The position numbers and the translations under genes were made by a program. From Candidatus Intricatilinea gracilis (GTDB taxonomy: Bacteria > Pseudomonadota > Gammaproteobacteria > Burkholderiales > Burkholderiaceae_C), in NCBI GenBank assembly GCA_016702605.1, contig JADJDQ010000021.1, positions 992,001-1,056,000 on the forward strand: a DNA stretch of 64,000 nucleotides, in the 5' to 3' direction. Positions 8,954-17,469 of the stretch are shown in pieces. The notes beneath the pieces were generated by a model. The model was not told where the DNA came from. It saw nothing but the letters and a program-made list of their open reading frames with translations, and searched no databases. Every line of letters begins with the position of its first letter. The first letter of the stretch is position 1.

Positions 8954-10896
8954 CCACCATTTCTCTGCCGGGCCTGGGTCTGCCTCGGACGTCTGCCGCC
9001 ACGGCCAGCCCGGGCCAGGATGCCCACATCGTGCTCGACGACCTGCGGGTCGAACTCGATAGTGATGCTGGCCTGGTGCGTGCCATCGACTCGCTGCATC
9101 TGGCCATCTCGCGTGGCGAGACCTTCGCCCTGGTGGGTGAGTCGGGTTGTGGCAAGAGCATGACGGCGCTGGCGTTGATGCGCCTGCTGCCGGACAACGG
9201 CCGGGTGGCTCGTGGCTCACTCAAGCTCGGCCAGACCGAACTGCTCGACCTGCCCGAGTCGGACATGCGCACGGTGCGTGGCGGACGCATCGGCATGATC
9301 TTCCAGGAGCCGGCCACCAGCCTGAACCCCGTGATGCGGGTGGGTGATCAGCTGATCGAGGCAATCCAGACCCACACGTCGCTGCGTGGTGACGCGGCAC
9401 GCTGCAAGGCCATCGACTGGCTCACCCGGGTGGGCATTCCCGAGCCCGGCCTGCGTATCGACGACTACCCGTTTCGCATGAGTGGCGGGCAGAAGCAACG
9501 CGTCATGATCGCCATGGCGCTGGCGGCCGAACCCGACTTCCTGATCGCCGATGAGCCCACGACCGCGCTGGACGTGACGATCCAGCAGCAGATCCTCGAC
9601 CTGTTGATCGACCTGCAGCGTGAACACGGCATGGGCCTGCTGCTCATCACCCACGACCTGGCGGTGGTCTCGGGCATGGCACAACATGTGGCGCTCATGT
9701 ACGCCGGCCAGATCGTCGAGGTGGCACCCGCTGCACAGTTCTTTGCCGCGCCGCGTCACCCCTACGCACGCCTGTTGCTGCAGGCGCTGCCCGACGCTGC
9801 CAAACGTGGTCAGGCCTTGGCCGCCATCGCCGGCACGGTGCCACCGCTGCATCTCGAATTCAGCGGCTGTCGTTTTGCGCCGCGTTGCCAGTTGGCGCAC
9901 GCGGCCTGTATGGCCGCACCACCGGCTCTGCGTGACCTGGGTGGTCGGTCGGTGCGATGTGTGCTGGACATCGAGGCCTTGCCTCATGCTGGCTCAGCCC
10001 AGCCCGGTGACGGCGCTCGTGGTCTGCCAGCGAGTGTGGCTGTGCCTGCCGACATCGCAGCCGTGGCCCTCGATTCGATGGCCACGGCTGCGGCGCTGCT
10101 CGACGTGCAGGGGCTGCGGGTGACATTCGTGCAGCGCCGCGGCTTGTTGCAGCGCAAGGGCGGCGAACATGTTGCCGTCGACGGTGTGTCGCTGCGTATT
10201 CCGGCGGGGCGAACGCTGGCGCTGGTCGGTGAGTCGGGTTGTGGCAAGACGACCTTCGGCAAGGCCGTGACGCAGTTGCTGCGTCGGGTGGCGCAGATCG
10301 AAGGCCAGGCCCTGCTCGACGGTCGCAACCTGTTCGACCTGCAGGGTGAGGCGCTGCGCCAGGCGCGTGGGCGCATCCAGATGATCTTCCAGGACCCTTT
10401 CGCCTCGCTCAACCCGCGCATGCGGGTGGCCGAGGTGCTCGAGGAAGGTCTGCTGGCGCTGCGCCCGGAACTCGATGCCGGCGCGCGCCTGCAGCGCATC
10501 TCGTCCCTGGTCGAACAGGTGGGGTTGCGCGCGGATTCGTTGCAGCGTTATCCGCACGAGTTTTCGGGTGGGCAGCGCCAGCGCATCGCGATCGCCCGTG
10601 CGCTGGCGGTCGAGCCGTCACTCATCGTGTGTGACGAACCGACCTCGGCGCTCGACGTGTCGGTGCAGGCGCAGATCCTCAATCTGCTGCGTGAATTGCA
10701 GCAACGTACCGGTGTGGCGCTGCTCTTCATCACACACAACATCGGGGTCGTCGAGTACATCGCGCACGAGGTGGCGGTGATGCAGCGTGGCCGCATCGTC
10801 GAAGCCGGCAGTGCCCAGCAGGTGCTCGGCGCGCCGCGTGATGCCTACACCCGCACGTTGATGGCCGCCGTGCCGCGCATGCGGATACCTTCCTGA
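8950..10896 (+). CDS. Peptide ABC transporter ATP-binding protein, two fused ATPase domains
   Basis: One 648-residue polypeptide carries both nucleotide-binding domains that are separate in DppD/DppF. Domain 1 (about residues 25-345) has Walker A GESGCGKSM, signature MSGGQKQR and Walker B LIADEPTTALD. It ends with the OppD-type C-terminal Cys motif (CRFAPRCQLAHAAC), typical of peptide transporters and often linked to an Fe-S or metal site. Domain 2 (about 380-645) has GESGCGKTT, FSGGQRQR and LIVCDEPTSALD. It completes the receptor-permease-permease-ATPase operon and is followed after 22 bp by an exported peptidase. Confidence 0.93.
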   Translation: MTTISLPGLGLPRTSAATASPGQDAHIVLDDLRVELDSDAGLVRAIDSLHLAISRGETFALVGESGCGKSMTALALMRLLPDNGRVARGSLKLGQTELLDLPESDMRTVRGGRIGMIFQEPATSLNPVMRVGDQLIEAIQTHTSLRGDAARCKAIDWLTRVGIPEPGLRIDDYPFRMSGGQKQRVMIAMALAAEPDFLIADEPTTALDVTIQQQILDLLIDLQREHGMGLLLITHDLAVVSGMAQHVALMYAGQIVEVAPAAQFFAAPRHPYARLLLQALPDAAKRGQALAAIAGTVPPLHLEFSGCRFAPRCQLAHAACMAAPPALRDLGGRSVRCVLDIEALPHAGSAQPGDGARGLPASVAVPADIAAVALDSMATAAALLDVQGLRVTFVQRRGLLQRKGGEHVAVDGVSLRIPAGRTLALVGESGCGKTTFGKAVTQLLRRVAQIEGQALLDGRNLFDLQGEALRQARGRIQMIFQDPFASLNPRMRVAEVLEEGLLALRPELDAGARLQRISSLVEQVGLRADSLQRYPHEFSGGQRQRIAIARALAVEPSLIVCDEPTSALDVSVQAQILNLLRELQQRTGVALLFITHNIGVVEYIAHEVAVMQRGRIVEAGSAQQVLGAPRDAYTRTLMAAVPRMRIPS

Positions 10897-10918
10897 CAAC
10901 GATGATGGACCTGAGCTG

Positions 10919-12985
10919 ATGGGCTGGACACATCTCATGTCAGGTTCAGCCTGCCGAGCTTGGCTGATGTATTGCCTGGCGAGTCTGGCCGTCCTGGCCG
11001 TCACCACCTCCGCCCGGGCGGCTGACGTTGCGAAGCCTGCCCGGTCGACGGCGACTGTGCCGATCAAGACGACTCAGTTGGCTGGCCCGGCCTTTCCGCT
11101 CTACGCCAACGAAGGTGAGCTGACAACTGCCTGCGAGCAAGGTCTGTCGGTCGCCGCCGCAGCGCTGAAGCAACTCGAGCGCAGGCCCGCCGACACATCG
11201 TGGCTTGTCGCCTACGACCGTTTCCTCGGCCTGGTCGAGGATAGGTCCAGTGCCTTCGACCTGATGATCTCGGTTCATCCGCGCAAGCAGATCCGTGATG
11301 TGGCGCAAGACTGCCAATTGCGTTGGCAGGGCTTTGTTTCGAGCCTGTTCCAGAACGAGAAGTTGTTTGCTGCCGCCAGCAAGGTCAGGCCGCGTGATGC
11401 CACCGATCGCCACTACCTGCGCACGACGCTCGACGCGTTTGTGGACGGCGGTGTGGCCTTGCCTGCGGGCAAGCGCGGGCGCGCCAAGCAGATCAATGAC
11501 GAACTGGCTGAACTGGAGCAGAAGTTCGACGCCACGGTTCGCGAATCGACGACCAAGGTGGGATTCACCGAGGCTGAACTTGCAGGTGTGCCCCCGGCCG
11601 TCTGGAAAGAGGCGCCTCGTGATGTCGAGGGCCGGGTGTTGCTCGGCCTGGATATGCCGACATTCGTCCCGGTGATGGAACTGGCTGGCGACGCCGCCGC
11701 GCGTGAGCGCATGTGGCGCGCCAAATACGCCGAAGGTGGCCAGGCCAATCTGGACGTGTTGACCCGCATCGTCGTGCTGCGCAACGAATATGCCGGCCTG
11801 TTCGACCTGCCCAGTCACGCGGCCTTCGCCACCCGTCGTCGCATGGCCGAGTCGCCGGCCAGGGTCGCGTTGTTTCTCGATCAGGTGCAAGCGGCGGTGA
11901 CCGAGCGCGAGAAGAGTGAACTCGAAGAGTTGCGTCTGGCCAAGGCACAACATCTGGGTGTAGCGCCTCAGGGTGTGAGGCTGGCTCGCTGGGATCTGGC
12001 TTTTTATACCGAACGGGTGCGCCAATCACGGTACAGCGTCGACCAGGAGGCCTTCAGGCCTTACCTGCCGCCCGAAGCCAGTCTGGCGGTGGTGATGAAG
12101 CTGGTCGAGTCCACCATGGGTGTGCGCTACGAACGGGTGGCCGATGCCCCCGTCTGGCATGACGATGTGCGGGCCTACACGGTGCGTGACCTCGCCAGCG
12201 GCAAGGCGCTTGGCGCCTTGTATGTCGACCTCTATCCGCGCGAGGGCAAATACAACCATGCGGCGGTCTGGCCGATCCGCGGCAGTGCGCCGGGGCGGGG
12301 CCGCGTGTCGCAGGCTGCGCTGGTGGTCAACTTCAACCGCCAGGGGCTGACGCTCGACGAGTTCGACACCTTGCTGCACGAGTTCGGGCACGCGGTGCAC
12401 GTCAATCTGTCGGCTACCCGCTACTCGGGCCAGTCCGGCACCAACGTATTGCTCGACTTCGTCGAGGCACCATCGCAGATGCTCGAGGACCGGGCCTACG
12501 ACCGCAAGGTGCTGGCGTTGTTCAGCCAGGTCTGCCCGAACTGCAAGCCGGTGCCGGACGACCTGCTTGCCAAGGCCGTGGCTGCACATCACTACGGCAA
12601 GGGCGTGGCCTCTGCCCGCCAGCGGCTGTACGCGGCGTATGACCTGGCGCTCTACAGCGGCGGTGTGGTCGATCCGCTGGCGCTCTGGCTGCGCATGGAG
12701 GGCGCCACGCCGCTGGGCACCGTGGAGGGCACCCTGTTTCCTGCCAGCTTCGGCCACATCGCCAGCGGCTATTCGGCGGGTTATTACGCCTACCTCTGGA
12801 GTCAGGTGGTCGCACTCGACATGCGCACAGCCTTTGCAGGCAACTCGCTCGATCCGCAGGTGGGCAGGCGGTATCGGCACAGCGTGATCGGCCAGGGCGG
12901 CCAGCGCCCGCCCGCCGAGCTGGTACGCGAGTTTCTTGGCCGCGACTTCGATACCAGAGCGTTCTACGCCGATCTGAAGAAGTAG
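10919..12985 (+). CDS. Exported M3 family metallopeptidase (oligopeptidase / dipeptidyl carboxypeptidase type)
   Basis: M3 peptidases are zinc enzymes that cut short peptides. The 688-residue protein has the zinc motif HEFGHAVH (in LLHEFGHAVHVNL), and the third ligand Glu lies in the following helix (FVEAPSQMLED). The N-terminus (AWLMYCLASLAVLAVTTSARA, then AD) looks like a Sec signal peptide, so the enzyme should act in the periplasm, unlike cytoplasmic oligopeptidase A. Its position 22 bp after a peptide ABC importer suggests that it trims peptides outside the inner membrane for uptake. The start could also be the ATG at 10937. Family assignment is secure; the coupling to transport is inference. 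Confidence 0.9.
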   Translation: MGWTHLMSGSACRAWLMYCLASLAVLAVTTSARAADVAKPARSTATVPIKTTQLAGPAFPLYANEGELTTACEQGLSVAAAALKQLERRPADTSWLVAYDRFLGLVEDRSSAFDLMISVHPRKQIRDVAQDCQLRWQGFVSSLFQNEKLFAAASKVRPRDATDRHYLRTTLDAFVDGGVALPAGKRGRAKQINDELAELEQKFDATVRESTTKVGFTEAELAGVPPAVWKEAPRDVEGRVLLGLDMPTFVPVMELAGDAAARERMWRAKYAEGGQANLDVLTRIVVLRNEYAGLFDLPSHAAFATRRRMAESPARVALFLDQVQAAVTEREKSELEELRLAKAQHLGVAPQGVRLARWDLAFYTERVRQSRYSVDQEAFRPYLPPEASLAVVMKLVESTMGVRYERVADAPVWHDDVRAYTVRDLASGKALGALYVDLYPREGKYNHAAVWPIRGSAPGRGRVSQAALVVNFNRQGLTLDEFDTLLHEFGHAVHVNLSATRYSGQSGTNVLLDFVEAPSQMLEDRAYDRKVLALFSQVCPNCKPVPDDLLAKAVAAHHYGKGVASARQRLYAAYDLALYSGGVVDPLALWLRMEGATPLGTVEGTLFPASFGHIASGYSAGYYAYLWSQVVALDMRTAFAGNSLDPQVGRRYRHSVIGQGGQRPPAELVREFLGRDFDTRAFYADLKK

Positions 12986-12995
12986 GCCCTGAGCT

Positions 12996-13014
12996 GGCGG
13001 GTGCCCGGCCCGCC
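12996..13014. terminator. GC-rich hairpin between convergent genes (weak terminator candidate)
   Basis: GGCGGG (12996-13001) pairs with CCCGCC (13009-13014) across a 7-nt loop in the 39-bp gap between the M3 peptidase and the convergent PhoH-type gene. No T-run follows on either strand, so intrinsic termination is doubtful. Confidence 0.25.
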
Positions 13015-13024
13015 GCTGCTGGGG

Positions 13025-14773
13025 TCAAAGCACTTCGGACGCGAAGTCGGCCAGGCGCGAACGTTCGCCGCGCGCCAGCATCACATGGCCGGCGTGGGGC
13101 CAGCCCTTGAAGCGGTCGACCGCAAACGTCAGGCCCGAGCTGCCTTCGGTGAGGTAGGGCGTGTCGATCTGCGCCAGGTTGCCCAGGCAGATGATCTTGG
13201 TGCCCGGGCCGGCGCGTGTGATGAGCGTCTTCATCTGCTTGGGCGTGAGGTTCTGCGCCTCGTCGATGATGACGAACTTGTTCAGAAACGTGCGCCCGCG
13301 CATGAAGTTCAGGCTCTTGATCTTGATCTTGCTGCGCACCAGCTCTTGTGTGGCGGCGCGGCCCCATTCACCGGCGGTGGTGTCTGTGCGGGCCAGCACT
13401 TCGAGGTTGTCGTCCAGCGCACCCATCCAGGGGTTCATCTTCTCTTCTTCGGTTCCGGGCAGGAAGCCGATGTCCTCGCCCACCGGCACCGTCACGCGGG
13501 TGACGATGATCTCGGTGTAGCGGCGCTCATCGAGCACCTGGGCCAGCGCGGCGGCCAGCGTCATGAGCGTCTTGCCGGTGCCGGCCGTGCCGGTCAGGGT
13601 GATGAAGTCGCACTCCGGGTCCATCAGCAGGTTCAGGGCGAAGTTCTGCTCGCGGTTGCGTGCACACACACCCCACACCGCATGTTTGGCATGGGTGTAG
13701 TCCTTCTGCGTGCGCAGCACCGCCGTCTTGCCGGTGATCTCTGCGACCTTGGCGTACAGCGGCGCGTTGCCCGGCGTCTCGAGGTAGACGAACTGGTTGA
13801 TCATCAGCGCCGGCACGAGCGGGCCGCTGATGCGGTAGTAGGTCACGCCGCCTTGCTGCCAGCTTTCCATGGTCTTGCCGTGGCGCTCCCAGAAGTCGGA
13901 CGGCAGCGCCATGACACCGGTGTAGAGCAGGTCGCCGTCTTCGAGCGCCTTGTCGTTGAAGTAGTCCTCGGCGGCCAGGCCGAGCGCACGCGCCTTGACG
14001 CGCATGTTGATGTCCTTGGACACCAGCACCACTTCGCGCCCCGGTTGCTGGTCGCGCAGCGTCTGCACCACACCCAGGATCTGGTTGTCGGCCTTGCCTT
14101 GCGGCAGGCCGGCCGGCAGCTTGATCTCGAAGAAGGTGGTCTGGAAGAACAGCTTGCCACCGGCTTCGCGCCGGCCGGTCTTGGCCAGCGGGATGCCTTC
14201 CTTGGGGTCGAGTGATCCGTCGGTGGCCAGGCCGTCGAGCTCACGGCTGACCTGACGCGCGTTACGCGCTACTTCACTCATGCCCTTCTTGTGATCGTCG
14301 AGCTCCTCGAGCGTGATCATGGGCAGGTAGACGTCGTGTTCCTCGAAGCGGAACAGCGACATCGGGTCGTGCATCAGCACGTTGGTGTCGAGCACGAAGA
14401 GCTTGGTCGGGCCGTTGCTGCGCAGCTTCTTGGGCTTGGCGTTCGGCCGGCTCACATGATGGCCCGGGCCGGGCGACTCGACGACCAGGGCAGCGGTAGG
14501 CGAACCCGCGATGACCGGCAGCTGCGCCTCGACGGGCAGCGAACTGGCCGGCAACGCTGGTGCCACATCGACGCGGCCTTGCGCGGTGGGTGCAGTTGTC
14601 GGGCTGGCATCACGCGACTTGCCCGTGGCGCGACGGGTGCTTGGCGGTGGTGTGGGCGTGGCGGCCTTGGTCTTGGTGCGGCCACGGCTCGCGCTCGCGC
14701 TTGGTGTCGGGTTGCCGTAGGCGGCGGAGTCCAGCTTGCTGGCTTTGCGGGCAGGTGGCTTGGGCAGGGGCAT
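13025..14773 (-). CDS. PhoH-family ATPase with N-terminal PIN domain (PhoH2-like)
   Basis: The protein combines a PIN ribonuclease-like domain with a PhoH ATPase/helicase-like domain, the arrangement of PhoH2 proteins that act on RNA. A basic, Pro/Ala-rich stretch of about 120 residues comes first. The PIN domain follows (LFVLDTNVLMHDP, LEELDDHKKG, acidic metal ligands). The PhoH ATPase has Walker A GTAGTGKT and Walker B VIIDEAQNLTPKQMK. I chose the ATG at 14773; a TTG six codons upstream has no ribosome-binding site advantage. It is convergent with the M3 peptidase and separated from bcp by a terminator. Cellular role in this organism is not established. Confidence 0.92.
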   Translation of the reverse strand: MPLPKPPARKASKLDSAAYGNPTPSASASRGRTKTKAATPTPPPSTRRATGKSRDASPTTAPTAQGRVDVAPALPASSLPVEAQLPVIAGSPTAALVVESPGPGHHVSRPNAKPKKLRSNGPTKLFVLDTNVLMHDPMSLFRFEEHDVYLPMITLEELDDHKKGMSEVARNARQVSRELDGLATDGSLDPKEGIPLAKTGRREAGGKLFFQTTFFEIKLPAGLPQGKADNQILGVVQTLRDQQPGREVVLVSKDINMRVKARALGLAAEDYFNDKALEDGDLLYTGVMALPSDFWERHGKTMESWQQGGVTYYRISGPLVPALMINQFVYLETPGNAPLYAKVAEITGKTAVLRTQKDYTHAKHAVWGVCARNREQNFALNLLMDPECDFITLTGTAGTGKTLMTLAAALAQVLDERRYTEIIVTRVTVPVGEDIGFLPGTEEEKMNPWMGALDDNLEVLARTDTTAGEWGRAATQELVRSKIKIKSLNFMRGRTFLNKFVIIDEAQNLTPKQMKTLITRAGPGTKIICLGNLAQIDTPYLTEGSSGLTFAVDRFKGWPHAGHVMLARGERSRLADFASEVL

Positions 14774-14854
14774 GTGGTGGGGGGTGATCAATGTGGCGCC
14801 GGGCGCCGCGAGTCAGGGCGTACCGCGCGTGCACGGCGCGGTCGGCGCACCAAC

Positions 14855-14884
14855 AAAAAAGGCCGTACAGCGAGCTGTACGGCC
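14855..14884 (-). terminator. Rho-independent terminator downstream of bcp
   Basis: A perfect 10-bp stem, GGCCGTACAG (14861-14870) with CTGTACGGCC (14875-14884), encloses a 4-nt loop. On the minus strand it is followed by a run of six T (AAAAAA at 14855-14860 on the plus strand). It lies 79 bp after the bcp stop and about 80 bp before the PhoH-type gene, so it should insulate the two. Confidence 0.88.
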
Positions 14885-14962
14885 TGGGTGTTCTTGGCTG
14901 CGCGCGAGGGGCATGCACTGATTATGCATGCCGGCCTCGGACCGGTTCGAGGGGGCGTGAGC

Positions 14963-15451
14963 TCAAGCGGCGGGGCGTTCCGGCTTGCGCAGGTTCTGTG
15001 CGGCTTCGAGCACTTCCTCGACATGGCCGGCCACCTTGATGCCGCGCCACTCACCCCGCAGGATGCCCTGGGGGTCGATGAGGAAGGTGCTGCGCTCGAT
15101 GCCCTTGACCTTCTTGCCGTACATGATCTTGTTCTTGACCACGCCGAACATGTGGCAGAGCTTTTCTTCGGTATCGGCAATCAGTTCGAAGGGCAGTTCG
15201 AGGTTTTGCTTGAACTTGTCGTGCGACACCATGTTGTCGCGCGAGACACCCAGCACCACCGCACCGGCCTTGACAAACTCGGCGTGCAAGTCGCGAAACT
15301 GCATCGCTTCGGTGGTGCAGCCTGGGGTATTGTCCTTGGGGTAGAAATACAAGACCACCGTCTTGCCGAGGAATGCCTGGGGGGTGAACTTCACGCCGCC
15401 GGTTGCATTCGCTTCAATATCGGGGAGAGCTTTGTTGAGAGCGGGCGTCAT
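14963..15451 (-). CDS. bcp: Thioredoxin-dependent thiol peroxidase, Bcp/PrxQ type
   Basis: Bcp reduces hydrogen peroxide and organic hydroperoxides using thioredoxin. The 162-residue length is normal. The peroxidatic Cys lies in YPKDNTPGCTTEAMQFRD, but the Cys five residues later that serves as resolving Cys in E. coli-type Bcp is replaced (CTTEAM). This suggests the 1-Cys-like or alternative resolving variant; a further Cys is present in KLCHMFG. The downstream terminator at 14855-14884 and a good -10 box upstream (15494-15499) suggest an independent transcript. Confidence 0.93.
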   Translation of the reverse strand: MTPALNKALPDIEANATGGVKFTPQAFLGKTVVLYFYPKDNTPGCTTEAMQFRDLHAEFVKAGAVVLGVSRDNMVSHDKFKQNLELPFELIADTEEKLCHMFGVVKNKIMYGKKVKGIERSTFLIDPQGILRGEWRGIKVAGHVEEVLEAAQNLRKPERPAA

Positions 15452-15493
15452 GCAGGTCTTCGAGATGGTCGCCCGGCTGGGCGCTAGCCTGCA

Positions 15494-15499
15494 ATTATA
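15494..15499 (-). promoter_or_regulatory. Candidate -10 box for bcp
   Basis: On the minus strand the sequence reads TATAAT, a perfect sigma-70 -10 hexamer, 43 bp before the bcp start codon. No convincing -35 box is visible 16-18 bp upstream, so an activator may be needed or the site may be chance. Confidence 0.4.
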
Positions 15500-15542
15500 A
15501 AGCCCGCTCGCCAGGGCCGCGCCGCACAGGCGCGCACGGGCC

Positions 15543-15941
15543 TCAGATCAGCAGTGCGGCCACGACGCGGCGACCCTCGCTGACCAGCACGTTGTAGGTG
15601 CGACAAGCCGCCGCCGTGTCCATGGTCTCGATGCCGATGCGCCGTTCGTACAGCGCCTGAAGCTTGGCAGGCGGCACGAAGCGCAGGCGCACACCGCTGC
15701 CGAACACCACCAGCTCGGGCTCGGCGAGCGCGATCTCGGCAAAGTGTTCAGCCGTCAGTGCATCGACCGAAAGACTGGGCGGTGCGGCCACGGGTTCGCG
15801 CTCGCGTGCCCATGCCCGCACCTGGCCCTGCCAGGGCAGCAGCACACCGGCGCGCCAGTCGACGCCGTTGATGGTGACTCGTCCGGGGTGGTACGACTGG
15901 ATGGCGTTGACACCTTCGATGCGATCGGGTTGCAGCTTCAT
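15543..15941 (-). CDS. Mth938-like domain-containing protein
   Basis: This is a small protein of 132 residues from the ATG at 15941 (MKLQPDRIEGVNAIQSYHPG). It matches the Mth938/DUF498 fold family (COG3737), whose human member is the mitochondrial assembly factor NDUFAF3. Recognisable segments are the N-terminal TINGVDWRAGVLLPW and the middle PELVVFGSGVRLRFVP, then GIETMDTAAACRTYNVL. The frame is open upstream to 16151, but that stretch overlaps the promoter region of alaA and lacks family similarity. The biochemical function is unknown; it often sits next to amino-acid or respiratory genes. Confidence 0.88.
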   Translation of the reverse strand: MKLQPDRIEGVNAIQSYHPGRVTINGVDWRAGVLLPWQGQVRAWAREREPVAAPPSLSVDALTAEHFAEIALAEPELVVFGSGVRLRFVPPAKLQALYERRIGIETMDTAAACRTYNVLVSEGRRVVAALLI

Positions 15942-16113
15942 GGGTAGTGTTGCCGCCCAGGTGTCGCCCGACGCAGCCGGGGCCTCACCTGGGCCTATGG
16001 TTAAATTCCGCCCTTCGTGCAGGAGCGCCCGAGCGACCCCCGGCAGTATCGAACGGCCGATACACCTGCGCGAACAGCGTCTTCGGTCTGTTCCCTTTGC
16101 CTCAGGATACTCC

Positions 16114-17343
16114 GTGCTCAAGCCCATCGCCAAATCCAGCAAGCTTGCCAATGTGTGCTACGACATTCGTGGCCCGGTGCTGGACAAGGCCCGGCAAATG
16201 GAGGAAGAGGGCCACAAGATCATCAAGCTCAATATCGGCAACGTGGCCGCGTTCGGGCTCGAACCGCCCGACGAGATTGTTCAGGACATGATCCGCAACC
16301 TGCCCTTCGCGGCCGGATATACCGACAGCAAGGGCCTGTTCGCGCCGCGCAAGGCGGTGGTGCATTACACGCAGGAAAAGGCCATCCACGGCGTGACGGT
16401 GGACGACGTCTACCTCGGCAACGGGGCCTCCGAGCTCATCGCCCTGAGCATGAACGCCTTGCTCAACGACGGCGACGAGGTGCTGATCCCGGCGCCCGAC
16501 TATCCGCTCTACACGGCGGTGGTGGCGCTGTCCAGCGGCACGCCGGTGCACTACCAGTGCGACGAAGCCAGCGACTGGATGCCCGACATCGCTGATCTGA
16601 AAGCCAAGATCACGCCGCGCAGCAAGGCGCTGGTGGTGATCAACCCGAACAACCCGACCGGCGCGCTTTACCCAGAGAGTGTGCTGCGCGAGATGGTCGA
16701 GGTGGCGCGCCAGCACCAGCTCATCATCTTTGCCGACGAGATCTACGACAAGACCTTGTACGACGGCGTGACCCACACCAGCATCGGCTCGCTGGCCGAC
16801 GATGTGCTCTGCCTGACCTTCAACGGCCTGAGCAAGAACTACCGCTCGTGTGGCTACCGCGCCGGCTGGATGGTGGTGTCGGGCGACAAACGCCATGCCC
16901 GCGACTACATCGAGGGCCTGAACATGCTGGCCTCGATGCGCCTGTGCGCCAACACGCCGGGTCAACTGGCGATCCAGACCGCCCTGGGTGGTTACCAGAG
17001 CATCAAGGACCTGGTCGCACCCGGCGGGCGCTTGTGCCGCCAGCGTGACCTGGCGCACAAGCTGCTCACCGACATCCCCGGTGTGACCTGCGTGAAACCC
17101 AAGGCAGCCCTGTACATGTTTCCGCGCCTGGATCCGGCCATGTACCCGATCGCCGACGACCAGCAATTCGCCTACGAACTGCTCGCCGAAGAGAAGGTGC
17201 TGATCGTGCAGGGCACCGGCTTCAACTGGGGCCAGCCGGACCACTTCCGCCTGGTCTTCCTGCCCAACTCCGACGACCTGGCCGAAGCCATCGGCCGCAT
17301 CGCCAAGTTTCTCGACGGCTACCGGCGCCGTCACACGGCCTGA
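16114..17343 (+). CDS. alaA: Alanine-synthesising PLP aminotransferase (AlaA type)
   Basis: This fold-type I aminotransferase has 409 residues and closely follows E. coli AlaA, which makes alanine from pyruvate and glutamate. Shared segments include SSKLANVCYDIRGPVL near the N-terminus, VVINPNNPTGALYP, FADEIYDKTLYD (Asp208 pairs with the PLP ring nitrogen) and NGLSKNYR, where Lys241 forms the Schiff base. I chose the GTG at 16114, with AGGA at 16104-16107 as ribosome-binding site; no closer ATG exists. It starts the conserved plus-strand block leading into hom and thrC. Confidence 0.92.
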   Translation: MLKPIAKSSKLANVCYDIRGPVLDKARQMEEEGHKIIKLNIGNVAAFGLEPPDEIVQDMIRNLPFAAGYTDSKGLFAPRKAVVHYTQEKAIHGVTVDDVYLGNGASELIALSMNALLNDGDEVLIPAPDYPLYTAVVALSSGTPVHYQCDEASDWMPDIADLKAKITPRSKALVVINPNNPTGALYPESVLREMVEVARQHQLIIFADEIYDKTLYDGVTHTSIGSLADDVLCLTFNGLSKNYRSCGYRAGWMVVSGDKRHARDYIEGLNMLASMRLCANTPGQLAIQTALGGYQSIKDLVAPGGRLCRQRDLAHKLLTDIPGVTCVKPKAALYMFPRLDPAMYPIADDQQFAYELLAEEKVLIVQGTGFNWGQPDHFRLVFLPNSDDLAEAIGRIAKFLDGYRRRHTA

Positions 17344-17469
17344 CACCGGCTCGCGCTGCACACTTCACCCAGAAAGCTGCGTCGCCTGCTTGACCCCGCG
17401 TCGTGCCGGCCACCTCGGCATCTCGTCCTGACCACCTCTCGAACCGGCGCCTCGCAGCGCCCTGATCAC

